This document shows, piece after piece, positions 11,240 through 22,018 of a stretch of DNA of 64,000 nt (positions are counted from its first letter, which is position 1; each line of letters starts with the position of its first letter). The notes below the pieces were generated by a model that did not search any database, was not told the DNA's origin, and was given only the letters and a program-made list of their open reading frames with translations. This DNA comes from Ustulina deusta (lineage: Eukaryota > Ascomycota > Sordariomycetes > Xylariales > Xylariaceae): contig JAJNNX010000075.1 of the NCBI GenBank assembly GCA_023159155.1, forward strand, positions 62,001-126,000, given 5' to 3'. Both the position numbers and the translations under genes were made by a program.

Positions 11240-11335
11240 CTTTTTTCTCTATTTTCTAATATAAAAAATAATAGAGAATAGAGAAAAAGAAATAGAAAAA
11301 GATAGAGAGAGAAAAAAAGAGAGAGAGAAAAAAGT
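11240..11335. repeat. Imperfect inverted repeat and purine-rich tract
   Basis: A pyrimidine arm at 11240-11257 is nearly complementary to a purine arm at 11273-11289, separated by an A/T loop. It continues into a GA-rich run of AGAGAGAAAA type words up to 11335. Confidence 0.6.
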
Positions 11336-11585
11336 CGCGCTTAGAAAGCAAGCTGGTTTTCCTAGTTGCCGCGCGGGTTAGAAACGTAGAATCAAGAGGG
11401 CAGTGCATTCTTGAGATGGTCTCCCGTTTACTTATATTCTCTCTAAAACCTCCATTCGGCGTGTGACTAACTTTCGCTTAAACCTTCCGTACAAAAATCT
11501 TGACAAAAACCAATTAATTACACAACGCCACCGGAGAAAGTAGGTAGTACACCCGTAACGTTCCCTTTTCTGCATAGTTCCGGGA

Positions 11586-11628
11586 AGCAAAAGCGAAGGC
11601 GAAGGCGAAATCGAAAGCGAAATTGAAA
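11586..11628 (+). repeat. Degenerate GCGAAR hexamer repeat
   Basis: Several GCGAAG/GCGAAA units in a row (about six, degenerate). Confidence 0.6.
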
Positions 11629-11859
11629 TAGTGATATCTTAACACAGTGAGGGCTTCCATTTCGATAGACATTCTCGACAGAGCTCTCTTTACATAGATA
11701 TATTCCTAACTGACATCATCACAGCGCTTACAATCACGTCATCGCCGTTCCGTGAACCAGAACTTCTTTTCTTACAGTGCTAAAATAATCTTGCCTTGTT
11801 GCCAGTCGCACAAAGATGAATTTGTGTGACTCAGAATAGCTATCACAACGAAATGCAGA

Positions 11860-11867
11860 TATAAATA
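11860..11867 (+). promoter_or_regulatory. Candidate TATA box of tyrosinase gene
   Basis: TATAAATA about 175 bp upstream of the first ATG, followed by a CT-rich leader at about 11945-11990. This is typical of fungal promoters but unproven. Confidence 0.35.
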
Positions 11868-12040
11868 TTCGTCATATATCAAAGCGAGTGACTGATACCT
11901 ATTTGTGACGTTTTAGATCATCAGCCAACATCCGTGAATACCCTCGTACTATCCCCCCCCTATTCTCTCTCTGTTTCTCTCTCTCTGTCTAAAGAAAAGA
12001 AGAAAGAAAAAAAAGGCTCACTCTTTTACACGCCACCAAG

Positions 12041-13153
12041 ATGTGCGCAACAAAATCCATGGCCTTCAGCCTCTTCACCTCCCTCGCGATCGCTGTCACC
12101 TCGATCTCGGCGATCCAACCAGGACAGCGTTATTATCCCGGAGCAGCATGCACGGAGGAGACAGCGCTCCAACGTAGAGAATGGTCGGCCCTATCTACGG
12201 ATGAGAGGAAGGAGTACGTCAGCGCTATGAAATGCCTCATGGCGAAGGGGAGCAGGTATCCCATGGGCCAAATCCCCGCCAGCAACAACTACTACACGGA
12301 CTTCGCTGCGCGCCACGCGGAGCTCGCCCTCAACGTGCACATGTCCGGCTCTTTCCTATCCTTTCATCGCGAGTTCCTCCAGATCATGGAAAACTCTCTT
12401 CACAGCTGCGGATACCCCTCCGACATGGGACTTCCCTACTGGGATTGGCCGGCCTATCTCGGCACGCTCCTCAGCGAGAGCACCCTCTTCGACGGGAGCC
12501 CATCTTCGCTCGGAGAGGGCGGCAAAGCGGTACTAGGGGAAAGGAGTTATGTGATTAGTGCTAATGAAGCTCCCATGGCTTCCCCAGTCCTTAATGAAGG
12601 CGACACTATCCCGCTCGGATCGGGAGGTGGATGCGTGGTAGAGGGGCCATTCGCAAATACGACCCTCTACCTCGGGCCATTCCCCATTTATTATACCCGC
12701 ACTGGTCTACCAGAAGACTGGGTCGAGAAGAACCCACATTGCTTCACCCGGAACTTAAATGATGCTGCCTTACAGCTCTTCAACAACGCTGACCTCGTCG
12801 GCAGGCTCCTGGCTGCCGAAAATATCACAGCCTTTCAAGCTCAGCTCAACGCTATCCACCGAGGCGGGCACATTGCCGTCGGTGGCCCATTGATGGACTT
12901 TTTCGTCAGCCCCCTCGACCCAGCTTTTTTCTTGCATCATGGACAGATCGACCGGTTGTGGGCCATGTGGCAGGCTGAGGATCTGGCTTCCAGAAGATAC
13001 TCGTACAATGGCACTGACACGTTCATGAACCCAGCAGGCACTCCTGAGGTTACCAACAGCACAGTGCTTGGTTTTGGTGTTCTTGGTGACAAGGTCACCC
13101 TAGAAGAGATAGCCAACCCCTTGGCTGGTTGGTATTGCTACCGATATGAGTAA
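12041..13153 (+). CDS. Secreted tyrosinase (type 3 copper enzyme)
   Basis: Intronless, 370 aa. An N-terminal signal peptide is visible (MAFSLFTSLAIAVTSISA starting at residue 7, an alternative ATG start at 12059). The CuA site has His92, His100 and His109 in ARHAEL, NVHMS and FHREF, followed by LPYWDW. The CuB site has His273 and His277 in IHRGGH and His299/His300 in the signature DPAFFLHHGQIDRLW. N-glycosylation sequons (NTT, NIT, NGT, NST) occur. Tyrosinases hydroxylate or oxidise phenols. At this length, without a long C-terminal lid domain, it resembles the short secreted tyrosinase-like enzymes found in fungal secondary-metabolite loci. It is intact, unlike most of its neighbours. The substrate is not predictable. 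Confidence 0.9.
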   Translation: MCATKSMAFSLFTSLAIAVTSISAIQPGQRYYPGAACTEETALQRREWSALSTDERKEYVSAMKCLMAKGSRYPMGQIPASNNYYTDFAARHAELALNVHMSGSFLSFHREFLQIMENSLHSCGYPSDMGLPYWDWPAYLGTLLSESTLFDGSPSSLGEGGKAVLGERSYVISANEAPMASPVLNEGDTIPLGSGGGCVVEGPFANTTLYLGPFPIYYTRTGLPEDWVEKNPHCFTRNLNDAALQLFNNADLVGRLLAAENITAFQAQLNAIHRGGHIAVGGPLMDFFVSPLDPAFFLHHGQIDRLWAMWQAEDLASRRYSYNGTDTFMNPAGTPEVTNSTVLGFGVLGDKVTLEEIANPLAGWYCYRYE

Positions 13154-14221
13154 TCGCGCAATTCGGTAGAATAAAAATGAAACAAACAGCATATTCATCC
13201 CAAATGCTATTGTGAAGAGCAGTATTAAATAAAGCTTCATTTAGCAATTGACTGCTGTTTAGAAATACTCTGGAGAGGTAATATAGAGAGAGGCTTTCAC
13301 AATTAATTATATTTACATTGATTCAGGGAAGTTCGGAGTAGCTGTTCCCTAACCTCGTAAATACTTGTATTAGAAACCTTTGAATTCATATATAATAGAA
13401 GTGATTCCACCTTATAATAAGCTAGATCAAAGTACTAACTCTAAATAGTCAGTGAAAAAGTGCGTATTATCATTATGAAAGTTGTTAGAGTAGCAAACAG
13501 GTGAATAAACAAGAGAGCCGTAAAAACACTATTAGTAACATAATTTAAAATAAGACTATACCTTAGTGTTATATATTTGTTTTAAAAGGCGTCTTGTAAA
13601 GATAAGGCCTGCAACTAACATTTATATACGATTCTAGGTGTATAGTATTCGCGAGATCGAAACGGCTAGCATGCAATCAAAGTTGCTCACGCCGGGTAGT
13701 TATAAAAAAATATTTACTAGCACAATTAAAGTTTATTTAGATAACATTAGACTAGACTAGCGTATGCAACAGTGCTAAGGGATAATAAATATGCTTCTAA
13801 TGCTAGTTATATGTATGTTTAAGGTTCACTTAATAGCTAAAGTAACCTTTGCATTAAACCTGCAAAGAGGACAAACATCCATTAATCTTTAACTCTTAAG
13901 TTCTAACCCGAAATCATCTTGACAATCTTGACCCAATTGCCACCTCTTTAACTCTTTGACCCTACCAGGTTTTCCACCTGAATCGCTCTCAAACCCGCAA
14001 AACTAGATCGGTTTGCTCAGTCGGCAGTTCTTATCATCCATAACTGCGTCAAAATTTTCAAGGCCTCCAGAATTATTAGTTATCTTTGCGTTAAATATAG
14101 TGAGACTTAGTTCCTCTCAGTACTTACCATAAGAATTTTTAGCATTTGTGAAGGCGCTGCTCTTTATTACTTGGTCATTTTTCTTTTTGTCTTCAACAAA
14201 AGGAAAAGTGAGTTAAAAATG
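13154..14221. other. AT-rich intergenic region
   Basis: An AATAAA-like poly(A) signal for the tyrosinase gene lies near 13227. The rest is AT-rich with frequent stops in all frames and no gene recognised. Confidence 0.5.
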
Positions 14222-14310
14222 TGGGATGAATCGGGCTTGAACCGATGACCTTTAGATGATTGAGTGAAGTTCGCTTCAGTCTAACGCGCTCCCAACTGCG
14301 CCACCACCCC
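14222..14310 (-). tRNA. tRNA-Phe (GAA) with 16-nt intron
   Basis: On the minus strand a full cloverleaf can be drawn. The acceptor GGGGTGG pairs with TCATCCC (two G-U pairs), the D stem is GCGC/GCGC, and the anticodon stem TTAGA/TCTAA carries loop CT-GAA-G. The T arm is ATCGG-TTCAAGC-CCGAT and the discriminator base is A. A 16-nt intron (14273-14258) sits at the canonical position after nucleotide 37 and contains TTC able to pair with the anticodon. The mature length is 73 nt without CCA. A-box (TGGCGCAGTTGG) and B-box (GGTTCAAGCC) are intact. Confidence 0.9.
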
Positions 14311-15907
14311 GCTAGTAATTTGAGATGTATGGAATGAGCAGAATAGAAGACTTTATGCTAATTCCGTGGCCCGCTTTCAGCATAAGGCATGACTTACGCG
14401 CCCTATAGTTCTTTGCCACAATATCAAAGGCGTCACCTATTAATTGTCTCATAAAAGTTCCCGAGCTGACCACCCTTACCGAAATGTCCAGAGATTTCGC
14501 ATCAGTATGCTTTATTCATGGGTTCGGTCTGCTATTTACTTCACATACCACTGTTCTCGGTCCTATCCACACAGCGCAAGATAGCACCATCACCTCTCGT
14601 TTCGCTGCTAGCGAAGGGATACTTGTCGCAAGAGTTCCTCCATTTTCCGTAGTTAGTGTTTGTGCCAGGTTTCTTGTTGCGCAACGAGGCCATGCGGCAA
14701 GGGTTCTAGTTGCTCTCCATAAGTCAACACACCGTTAGCTAACCGATGGTTCATAGTATAGCAGGTATTGTTGCAAGTCCTAAGGGAGTTGGTACAATCT
14801 CACTCAAATGTGGCAGCCGAGAGCACTGAAATGGTGACAAGTTGAACAACCTAGCGATATTGCTGTTGTAGTAGCTGGTTCGTGAGGCTAGTGGTGAAAC
14901 AGGTGACTTTCAGGATGTTAGAGACAAGCTTAGTTTTTTTTCATCGGATGAAATGGCGTTTTTGGCTAGGAATAGTGGCAGATTGGCGGTTTGTTTTGAG
15001 GCAGATGGCCAAGGTATAATCGTGTATCACAAACCTCGTTCAGAACCGAACTTTTCTCCCGTGATGTTACAGGTAATGAGAGCGAGGATGAGTCAGTGTT
15101 TTGGATAGAAGAGAAAACGGTTTATCCTGGATGAAGTCTGGGAGATTCAGATGGTGTTCCCGCTTCTAAGCGAGGGGATTGACTTAGTTAGCTAGATATG
15201 GCGGACTGGATAACCCACGATGGTAGGTCAGGTAGTCCTTCACAGGTGCCAGGCCGTCATTGCCTGTTCTTGCCCGTAAGGAAATAATAAAGGGAGGTAA
15301 CCTTTTCCCTCAGTACAGGTAAAGGCAATATTAAACACTCGGTACGGAGGTGTCTGCAGACTCATCGTGGCGGTGCGGCGGTCCCGCCCCTCTTTGTAGC
15401 CCCGGGCCTCCGTTTTGCCATCGGCGTATCGACCCACTAGGGCTCCGTATTGAGAGAAACGGAAACGATCAAACTTGCCCAGGAGATGCTGCTCCTCCTG
15501 CTGCGAACGATGCCGCTTCTACTTGGGCCACCCCTCCTTCTCCCCTTCCCGGAAAGCCATAAGCCTACTAGCTGATCCTTTAATACAGCCGCCGAGGGCG
15601 TGGTGGGAACCAATAATAGGTTGTAAGGCTATAGGACAATCTTTCCATCCCAAATTCTGCTTCGCGGGTGTAAGGAGGGGCCAAGTTCTGGTCTGTTTAA
15701 ACCTAGGAGCTGCGCTTTAACTTTTTCTGTCTTGTTTTATCTTCGAAGTGGCATAATTAACAACGCATTGCGGCCTAGTGCCATTGTGAAACTGAATACA
15801 ATAACCAGTAACGTAGTAGTATTTGGTTCAAATAAGCCGTCCCTAGATGAATGAATGCTGCCCTTCCACGCCGTGCGAAGCCATCATTTATTGGTACCAC
15901 TGCAGAC
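14311..15907. other. Intergenic gap, nothing recognised
   Basis: Short open stretches at 14484-14738 and 15350-15562 (Pro/Ala-rich) show no family resemblance. No RNA gene is seen besides the tRNA at the left edge. Confidence 0.45.
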
Positions 15908-16936
15908 TCACGTCGACAACCACCCCAGCAACTCCGCATGGAAACCATCAGGATCCTGTATCTGCGGGGCATGTCCCAAGTCTGGAAATTCGATGAGATC
16001 CGCGTTTGGCATCGCCGCCACCGCCTGCTTCCCTAACACATCATAGTGGCCCAGCTTTCCCTGCACCTCGGGCGGGCTCCATTGCTTCCCCAACGCAGTG
16101 TTATCCCGGTCCCCGATCATCAGCAGCGTGCGCGGTTTGAGCGACCCGAACTCATAGACGACGGGAGCGCTGAGCGCCATGTCCGTAGTGAGCGCCTGGT
16201 CAAACGCGAAAGCGGGAGCCTCAGTCCCGGCGTATATATTGGCGAGCATGTTGACCCACACGTCGTAAGATGCGTCCCATGTATTCACATAGTAGGTCGC
16301 TTGCTGGTACGCGCGGATCGTCGTGTAATTGCTCACGGCCTCGGCGGCGTACAGCGTCTCGATATCCCAGTACGGCACACCGAGGGCTTTCCAGTCTTCC
16401 AGTCCGAGTGGATTGACAAGCACGAGTTCGTTGATGGTCTCGGGGTACAGCAGGCCGTAGCGGATGCTCGTCATGCCACCCAGAGAATGTCCGATCAAGG
16501 TGATGTTCGCGATCCCCAGCGCGTGCAGGAGACTGTTCGTGTTGTACGACAGCTGTTGTAGTGTATATTGGTAAGACTTGGGTTTCGTGGACTTGCAGAA
16601 GCCGATCTGATCGATCAAAATAACTCGGTATCCCTGGTCGGCGAGGATGCGTGCGGTCGACTCCCATGTCGGTGCACAGAAGTTCTTGCCGTGTAAGCAT
16701 ACGGCCACCCTTCCATTGGGTTCACCAGCTGGGTTGACATCCATGAACGCCATCTCAACACCTTGCAGCTGCGACGAGAATTGAAACAGCTTCACAGGCC
16801 ATGGGTATGTGAAATTAGAACCATTGAGATCGCCATCTTGAGGTGCATTTGCGATCGTTCCGATGGCCTGGGCGAATACCTGAAACGGGGCAAGAACACA
16901 GGCTGCGGCTACTATCGCCGTCGTAATAGGCTTCAT
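15908..16936 (-). CDS. Secreted alpha/beta hydrolase
   Basis: Intronless, 342 aa from the ATG at 16936. The N-terminus MKPITTAIVAAACVLAPFQVFAQ is a signal peptide. The oxyanion/strand region VAVCLHGKNFCAPTW, the nucleophile elbow GHSLGGMTS, the acid in IGDRDNTA and the His in DLGHAPQ give a complete catalytic triad in the usual order. The arrangement is that of the epoxide-hydrolase/haloalkane-dehalogenase-like branch, though the LHGKNF motif in place of HGxP argues for an esterase- or lactonase-like activity. Two NxT sequons lie between the elbow and the cap. It reads away from the tRNA and looks intact. The substrate is unknown; proximity to the decayed polyketide genes suggests, but does not show, a role in the same pathway. 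Confidence 0.85.
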   Translation of the reverse strand: MKPITTAIVAAACVLAPFQVFAQAIGTIANAPQDGDLNGSNFTYPWPVKLFQFSSQLQGVEMAFMDVNPAGEPNGRVAVCLHGKNFCAPTWESTARILADQGYRVILIDQIGFCKSTKPKSYQYTLQQLSYNTNSLLHALGIANITLIGHSLGGMTSIRYGLLYPETINELVLVNPLGLEDWKALGVPYWDIETLYAAEAVSNYTTIRAYQQATYYVNTWDASYDVWVNMLANIYAGTEAPAFAFDQALTTDMALSAPVVYEFGSLKPRTLLMIGDRDNTALGKQWSPPEVQGKLGHYDVLGKQAVAAMPNADLIEFPDLGHAPQIQDPDGFHAELLGWLST

Positions 16937-17113
16937 CTTGGACACAGACTGAAGATCTGGGGACGAACAAAGAATGGTGTTGGTGCTAGGGGTACTTCTT
17001 TTCGCTCGGCCTTGGTTTCGTTTCGTCGTGCAGTCGGAGTCAAATTACCCCTCATAACAAAAGCCAGGTCAACACCTTAGTACCCCAAGATTGTCACGAA
17101 CCAACAGGAAAAG

Positions 17114-17480
17114 TGTCAGATTTACCACTACACCACACAACCAAAGGGTTGGCCGCAATTACGATTGCAGGTGCTTGTTCTATCCGCGTACATATCCGAC
17201 ACAACCCCCCCCAGCTATCGCAATACATAGCCATCTACAGGATTTAGTAGCTATAGTAGGATGTATTGGGATAGCTGGAAATACAGCTAATTTACTTTTC
17301 CCTAGGCCTTTGGGGTTTTTCCCCGCACACAATGGCATCCTAAGGGGGTCCGGCTCGTATTCGAATCGGTGGTCTTTTGTGTAGTGGGCATCATCCGGGG
17401 CCTTTGCCAAGGGCCACTTCAGTGGGACGGCTAACTCTTTCAAGCGATGAGACTCTTAATTGTCAGATTTACCACTACAC
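17114..17480 (-). repeat. 20-bp direct repeat with tRNA A-box-like sequence
   Basis: An identical 20-mer occurs at 17114-17133 and 17461-17480. On the minus strand it reads GTGTAGTGGTAAATCTGACA, resembling a pol III A-box. A third GTGTAGTGG core lies on the plus strand near 17378. Confidence 0.6.
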
Positions 17481-18289
17481 TGTCGGATTTTACACTTAGC
17501 GATCTCGCCAAAGGGCATATGGAGTTGCTCGGAAGTCTCGCCCGGGGAAGACAATTGAGCACTCGAAGGAGTGCTTACCTATATCACGTAACTTTTACTT
17601 ACAAGACAGGCAAGCACAGCAAGCAGAAAATATTTAAATAATAGTAAAAAAAGTCTATAAGAATATTCTTATTCCTTATATATTTAGCCTTTCTTTACTA
17701 TATTATTTATATTTATATTTTTTTTACTGCAGTTATGTAGTGTAAGTTGCAAGATTGGTCTTAATCAATGATCTCGTCCAAACTTTGTGTGGTGAGGTTC
17801 ATGTGAAGATCTTTGCCCGATAGACTCCAATTTTGGATGCCAGAACCTCCACTCCTGGAGGCTTCCATACCAACACTGCAATATTTGTGTGCAAAACAAT
17901 GTATGCAGTACACTAGACCTGGAACGATAGCCCTGAGGTGAATAGTGACAAACAAACTTTAGAACTATCTCCGCTTGTGTAGAGCAACTATATAGATAAT
18001 TTATATTAAATAGTAGATGGAAATAATGTTAAGCAATTAGGCAGAGACCGATGTTTTAAGAAGTAATGGAGATAATTGATATTGAAGTAGTGTGAGTGGA
18101 TTACGTAAGTAATTACTCACTTAAGCCACATGGTGGCTATGCTGGTGAGAGGGGATAAAACACTATGAGGAACACTTTTAATAGTAGCTAGACAACTATT
18201 ACTAGAGCACGCGCAGATTAATAAAAATTGATTTCTTAATATCCGGTACGCTTGATTAACAGATCCCCCTAGAAATAATAGCAACTACT

Positions 18290-18326
18290 ATACTAGGAAG
18301 TGTAGGTTCGGCCTATTTCCTAGTAT
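18290..18326. repeat. Hairpin, 10-bp perfect arms
   Basis: ATACTAGGAA at 18290-18299 is complementary to TTCCTAGTAT at 18317-18326 with a 17-nt loop. Confidence 0.7.
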
Positions 18327-18545
18327 ATGGGCACTACTATATTGGGACTATTTACGAGTAGTTATTTATAGGTGTCCACTTTAATATACAAAATCAGATA
18401 CCCACAATCTAGATGCTGCATAGAAAACGCCTTACTCCGCTGTTCTATATATTGTGACCTAGACTTCTAAATAATCTAACAGAATTGCCACGTTACCACC
18501 TTTGACCTTTACCTATTCAGTTCTCCGTAACTCGGTAGACGTAAT

Positions 18546-19370
18546 TCATTTGTATAATCTGATCAAATATTCGGGGAACCTGATATTCACCACAGTTTCT
18601 AGAGCATCTCCCTTCAATAGCACATCTTGTAGCTCAATCATCCGCACCCGCGCTTGAATCAAAATTTGTATGAAGGGATATTTGTTATTGCCAGCCTTCT
18701 CCAGGCCTGTCAACGCTTCGCCACAAATGTTTATGCTATCCTTAAGCTTCTTTTGTAGTTGGTAACACCTCGCCAGCTCGATCATAGATACTATCCTGTC
18801 AGGATGGAAGTCGTCGGTCCTTGAGAACATATAGCTTTGACGATCGATCACGTCGATCAGTATCGCCTCAGCCCTGTCATAACGCTTTTGCTGGATTAGC
18901 ATCGTCGCAAGGACTTGTCGCCCGTATAAAACACCAACATGATCAGTGCTAAAGTTCCGTTCGGCAATCGGGAGAACATCCATCATCACTAGCTCTGCTT
19001 TCTGGACATGTCCTAGAGCTCCCAAAACTGCAGACATGTTTCCCATGGCCATCAAGGTCCAAGCTGCCTCTTTCCCCATTGTTGCCTTGCGTGCTATTAT
19101 GACTTCTTCCATAAGGATGAGTGCCTGATCTAGTAAATCTTTATCTCCGATGAGACAAGACACACGAGCAAGATTCTCCTTTGCAAAGGTCGTACGGATA
19201 TGGCCAGCTCCCAAAACCTCCTTCATACCCTCACATGCCTCTGATAATAAACCAAAGGCTTCTTGTAGATCTGTTTGCTTGGAGAATTTCATCACGGTGT
19301 TACCTAAATCCTTCTTTGCTTCCAAGGTTCGAATATGCTTGTCACCGATAAGTTTCGACAGACTATCCAC
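18546..19370 (-). pseudogene. TPR (kinesin-light-chain type) C-terminal fragment
   Basis: About 274 codons are open on the minus strand, but no ATG lies near the upstream end. A TAA sits about ten codons before residue 1, and the first Met is at about residue 27. The text contains four to five TPR-like units of the kinesin-light-chain/NB-ARC-TPR type, with blocks such as LLSEACEGMKEVLGAGHIRT, LGALGHVQKAELVMMDVL and QQKRYDRAEAILIDVIDR. In fungi such arrays usually form the C-terminal half of long NLR-like or patatin/NB-ARC proteins. No NB-ARC or effector domain is found upstream. It is therefore called a 5'-truncated gene. A short functional TPR protein starting at Met27 remains possible. Confidence 0.6.
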
Positions 19371-19611
19371 TAACGTCGTAGGCGGCTGTTAAGACCATAT
19401 GGTCCATACCGGCTGATAATGGTTAGAACGAGTTGGAGTGCCCCATGATACAGGATCAAATCACTTCGGTAGGGTCGTGCATGCGGCTGCAATGCAATGC
19501 AACCGAATCTGACCCATACCTGCAAAGTGCCCCCCACTCACATTGCATAACCAAGTCTTGGCGGGGCCCTGCCGGAGGGAGAACGCGAACCTTCACTTGG
19601 CGAGTATTTGA

Positions 19612-19812
19612 CTAATCAGATATAAAATTCAATTCCCACCAGAAGTTTCCTGTAGGGTCTAGCCATTCTTCGATATCTCCATACCAGGGACCGGGGTTCG
19701 CGGCAACAGTCGACTCTGTTCGGGTCCCAATGTTGTCTTGCACAACAACATTTTGGCTAGTCGGCAGATCCTGCGCTGGCCAATATAAGGGCTCGACCGT
19801 TGTTTTTGTTGT
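19612..19812 (-). other. Orphan 3'-exon-like reading frame
   Basis: Sixty-six codons and a stop, preceded on the minus strand by a good acceptor (ATTAATTTCAG). The ending WYGDIEEWLDPTGNFWWELN looks like real protein, rich in Trp and acidic residues. Upstream at about 19935-19860 another plausible stretch, MYEHGWMQDLPAFAAPRFFG, occurs, but no clean splice joins the two. The family is not recognised; this is probably a gene relic. Confidence 0.3.
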
Positions 19813-20099
19813 CTGAAATTAATCCATTTTATGGGATGGGGAGAGACATGTGGGCCAATATTCCTTTGTCACGTCCAAAAAACCTAGGCGCGGCAAACGC
19901 AGGGAGGTCTTGCATCCAGCCGTGTTCGTACATTGTAGCTAAGGAAGAGTAAATTCGGTTCGTATATATGTAAGGCGACAGTGCCCAGCAGAAATCCTCT
20001 TCTTAACACGTATTTGTCTCACGTCACGAACACTCAGATTCCCCCCTCACGGGTTTGAGCAAGCAGTGTAATAGTGAATATACGTATACTCCAACTACA

Positions 20100-21687
20100 A
20101 TGCTTTATATTCGGACCGAATTCGTTTTCGGTCTCCTCACCTTGCTTCTAATCTGCAGTTGGTGGCTATACCAGAATCTGTGGCTCTTTGTACGCGCGCA
20201 ACCAGACCCCAAGCTATCTATCTAACAAAAGTTTTACTAGCCCTCGCGCCATGATCATGGTACGGAACGCGGCTGCGGACGAATTCGCATGCTGCCATCG
20301 TCTTGGATACTCCCCTTGGGTCTCGACAAGTGGCTGAGGTCTCATCAAGTGGAGCAGGAAGGAAAATTGCCTGTATTGTCTCTGAAGGATCACGAAAAAT
20401 ATGGTAACACGTACGGGCAATACGCCGGCACACTTTTCACAATCATAACCCGAGATCCCCGCAATATTGCCTCAATTCTCTCCAATCAATTCTCCAATTT
20501 CGATTATGGTAACCTTCGACAAGTTTGCTTCGGAATACTACTCGGCGACGGCATATTTACGGAGAACGGAGAAGAGTGGAAAAGATCGAGGAGATTGTTG
20601 GCATCGAAATTATGTGAATCTCAGTTTCCGGCTCTGCATATTCTTGAGCCTCACTTCTAGGATATCTTGCGTTCGATCTTTTCACAATTAAACACCTCTG
20701 TGACCGTGGATTGCCGACCCCTTTTCTATAAAGATACTCTGGACATAGCCACAGATCTCTTCATGGGCGTCTCAACAAATCTCCTGAGCCCGCCTTCAGA
20801 AATGAACAATGAGGGCAGGCGTTTTTTCTCTGCTTTCAATGATGCCTTGCTCGTACTTACAACTAGGGAACGGTGGAAGCGATTTGCCTTCTTAGCCTTT
20901 TTCACTCAACCCCCGAGACGATGGTGGTCGTGCTTAACAGCTCGTGATTCCCTTTTGAACCTGATTCATGAGGCCCAAAAGCAAGAACTGGGATCTAATT
21001 ATCAACCCTTCGCCGAATTTCTAGGAAGAACGACCGATATAGAGAAAGCTAAAGATGAGCTCATGAGTCTCTTATTTGCTGGACGAGACACTAATGTTAG
21101 TCTCCTTTGCTGGCTTCTCTACATACTAGCGCAAAAGCCGGCGGTTTTCCGAAAGCTGGAAAGCGAAGTGTTTTCGATACTAGGCACAGACCTCGATGTT
21201 ACGCCAACAAACGCTCATCTAGCGGACATGATTTATTTGGACAATGTTGTACACGAGACTCTCCGCTTGTTTCCTGCGGTCCCAATTAACGGCCGGGTGT
21301 GAAAAAAGACAACAACTCTGCCGTTTGGCGGAGGTAGTTCGGGTGAACTACCAATTTTAGTACCCCAGGGAGCTTTAGTTTGTTTTTCAACGTATGCATT
21401 CCATCTATCAACAGAATACTACGGAGAGGACGCCGCGGATTTCCGACCAGAGAGGTGGAGGGAAATCGATGTAAAGACGAGAACACGCAATTTTACCTTT
21501 CACCCCTTTATTGGAGGACCACGCAAATGTCTTGGAGGTAGGCGCAATCCACTACTCAAGAGTCTTGATAATTTCTCACGCCTAATGCTAATATGTGACA
21601 GAAACTTTCGCTTTGAGGTTAGCGAAATATACAACATGTCGCTTGGTTCAAAGTTTTAGCACAATTACCATGAAAATTACGCGATAG
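20100..21687 (+). pseudogene. Cytochrome P450 (CYP52-like) with two in-frame stops
   Basis: Three exons can be drawn: 20100-20189 (membrane anchor FGLLTLLLICSWWLY), 20241-21537 and 21602-21687. Intron 1 has GTACGC, CTAAC and TAG; intron 2 has GTAGGC, CTAAT and CAG. All phases agree, giving a frame of about 490 codons, close to CYP52/CYP63-type alkane and fatty-acid hydroxylases. Landmarks are YGNTYGQYAGTLF, LLGDGIFTENGEEWKRSRR, the I-helix AGRDTN, the K-helix ETLR, DFRPERW, and the heme loop FHPFIGGPRKCLG with Cys codon 21528-21530. Two stops interrupt the frame: TAG at 20658-20660 and TGA at 21300-21302. Both could arise by a single C-to-T change. No frameshift is needed, so inactivation looks recent. 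Confidence 0.8.
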
Positions 21688-22018
21688 ATACGAGTCGACG
21701 GTGCCTAGAAGTGTGTTATAAAAGGAAGGGTTGTAGGTCTGTAGAACCACTTAGTAGTACCTAGTTACGTCTAGGCGGGGGAGGAGGCGGCACTGAAAGC
21801 GAAGCTTAACACAAAAACCTCCTCAGCAACCAATTTTTCCACTGACCCTAGCTAGATGTCAATACTTGAGACATAGAAACGTTATGCATTCTTAAGTATA
21901 ATCCAACGGCCGTTAATGCTCAGCGAAGGGACCGAGACTAGAGGAGTCACGGCACATCACGCCTTTCCTTCACACTAAGTCGGATTTTATCATAGTCACG
22001 ATTAAGCTTTGCATGATG
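21688..22018. other. Spacer between P450 and SDR relics
   Basis: No gene or repeat recognised. Confidence 0.5.

Larger units (their letters stand above)
9981..12040. other. Long intergenic region upstream of tyrosinase
   Basis: No gene recognised. An ATG-started 106-codon hydrophobic reading frame at 10730-11050 lacks any family resemblance and is not called. The right half holds purine- and pyrimidine-rich low-complexity tracts, an inverted repeat and the tyrosinase promoter. Confidence 0.5.
16937..18545. other. AT-rich intergenic region with short repeats
   Basis: Holds the 20-bp direct repeat at 17114 and 17461, an AT-rich block at 17630-17730 and a small hairpin at 18290-18326. No coding region was recognised. 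The minus-strand open stretch at 17180-17443 has no known relatives. Confidence 0.5.

Noticed and set aside
17060..17140. Possible second tRNA on the minus strand
   Set aside because: An A-box and a 5-bp anticodon-like stem can be drawn, but acceptor and T stems do not pair.
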